DNA from: FEN-680 sp036845225 | Lineage (GTDB): Bacteria > Actinomycetota > Geothermincolia > Fen-727 > Anoxymicrobiaceae | Direction: 5' to 3' | Assembly (NCBI GenBank): GCA_036845225.1 | Contig: DAIUEJ010000042.1 | Coordinates: 1-22,076 of the forward strand | DNA length: 22,076 bases | Shown here: in pieces, positions 21,809 through 22,076 of the stretch | How the letters are laid out: each line of letters starts with the position of its first letter | Position numbering within the stretch: position 1 is the stretch's first letter | Position numbers and translations under genes: made by a program | Notes under the pieces: model-generated | What the model was told of the DNA's origin: nothing | The model's input: the letters and a program-made list of their open reading frames with translations, nothing else | Database searches by the model: none

Positions 21809-21848
21809 GTGCCTCCTCCAAAGCCCACACTTTACCGGTATTCCCCAT
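21792..21848 (-). CDS. Possible 18-aa leader peptide overlapping the histidine kinase start
   Basis: An ATG at 21848 follows GGAGGAGTAAA, a better-spaced ribosome site than that of the kinase itself. The frame (MGNTGKVWALEEAHDGCQ) stops 17 bases inside the kinase gene, so ribosomes ending here would be placed on the kinase start. The frame is also the end of a longer one open to 22058 and the window edge. Translational coupling is inference. Confidence 0.3.
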   Translation of the reverse strand: MGNTGKVWALEEAHDGCQ

Positions 21849-22076
21849 TTTACTCCTCCAACGCCGACATCCTACCCCGGATGGTACCTTTTCGACGCGG
21901 TTGACCGGACTCTGTCGTTTTTTCGTCGCCGGGCCCCTCCATGTCGCCCCCAAGCCGCTTGGTTTTCCGTTGTCAGGGGACAGCTGTCCCGCATGTGAAT
22001 CCATCTCGCTTCTAAAGCCCTCGTCTTTCAGCAGCTCAAGGCAGGTGCCCTCACGCATGCCCTCCCCAGGCGGTGA
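21849..22076. other. Edge interval with no confident gene
   Basis: A minus-strand frame is open from the window edge to 21792 (includes MREGTCLELLKDEGFRSEMD) and might be the end of a gene that starts outside the window, but composition is not convincing. GGGACAGCTGTCCC at 21977-21990 is a perfect 14-base palindrome with the GGGACAG half of the hairpin-element core. Confidence 0.35.

Overview
The window is GC-rich bacterial DNA with densely packed genes on both strands. It contains one run of 100 Ns and at least two single-base breaks in otherwise conserved genes, so it looks like a draft (probably metagenomic) scaffold. Gene content points to an anaerobic or facultative heterotroph: a 2-hydroxyacyl-CoA dehydratase/double-cubane-type protein, an ADP-forming acyl-CoA synthetase alpha-type protein, a heterodisulfide-reductase-like Fe-S protein and an FAD-linked oxidase. 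The GC-rich code, many small zinc-ribbon or cysteine-rich proteins and the layout of the SpoIID/LytB protein suggest a deep-branching anaerobic actinobacterial lineage. That assignment is inference, not proof.

Layout. 1-2.5 kb (+): a 47-aa membrane peptide with a His-rich tail, an aldo/keto reductase, a frameshifted alpha/beta hydrolase, and the first codons of an SDR-like gene that runs into the N gap. The gap is flanked by a 55-bp duplicated sequence. 2.6-8.5 kb (-): a cation diffusion facilitator, a two-CCG-domain Fe-S oxidoreductase (frameshifted), a small cysteine-rich protein, a membrane-anchored SpoIID/LytB protein, a 4-oxalocrotonate tautomerase-like protein and a CoA-binding/acyl-CoA synthetase alpha-type protein. 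8.7-11.7 kb (+): a 60-aa zinc ribbon, a HhH-GPD DNA glycosylase and an FAD-linked oxidase. 11.7-13.0 kb (-): the HgdB/double-cubane protein, with a clear sigma-A-type promoter. 13.1-15.4 kb (+): a second alpha/beta hydrolase and a secreted propeller-like lipoprotein. 15.4-19.0 kb (-): an MFS exporter coupled to a CrtC/AttH-like lipocalin protein, then a two-zinc-ribbon protein with an internal duplication. 19.2-20 kb (+): a dodecin-like protein lacking the usual flavin tryptophan, and a membrane zinc-ribbon protein. 20.3-21.8 kb (-): an orphan tandem-PAS histidine kinase.

The most interesting signal outside the genes is a dispersed family of short hairpins. Each has a conserved GGG(T/A)CAG(A/G)C-type core between inverted arms, and the arm sequence differs from copy to copy while pairing is kept. 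Six loci (6849, 8869, 11674, 13934, 17890, 19506) all lie at or just after the 3' end of a gene. The largest, at 13934-14027, is a perfect 33-bp inverted repeat made of two such units and supplies the stop codon of the hydrolase. They resemble REP/REPIN elements, but no REP-associated transposase lies in the window.

No tRNA, rRNA, CRISPR array, insertion sequence or phage module was found.
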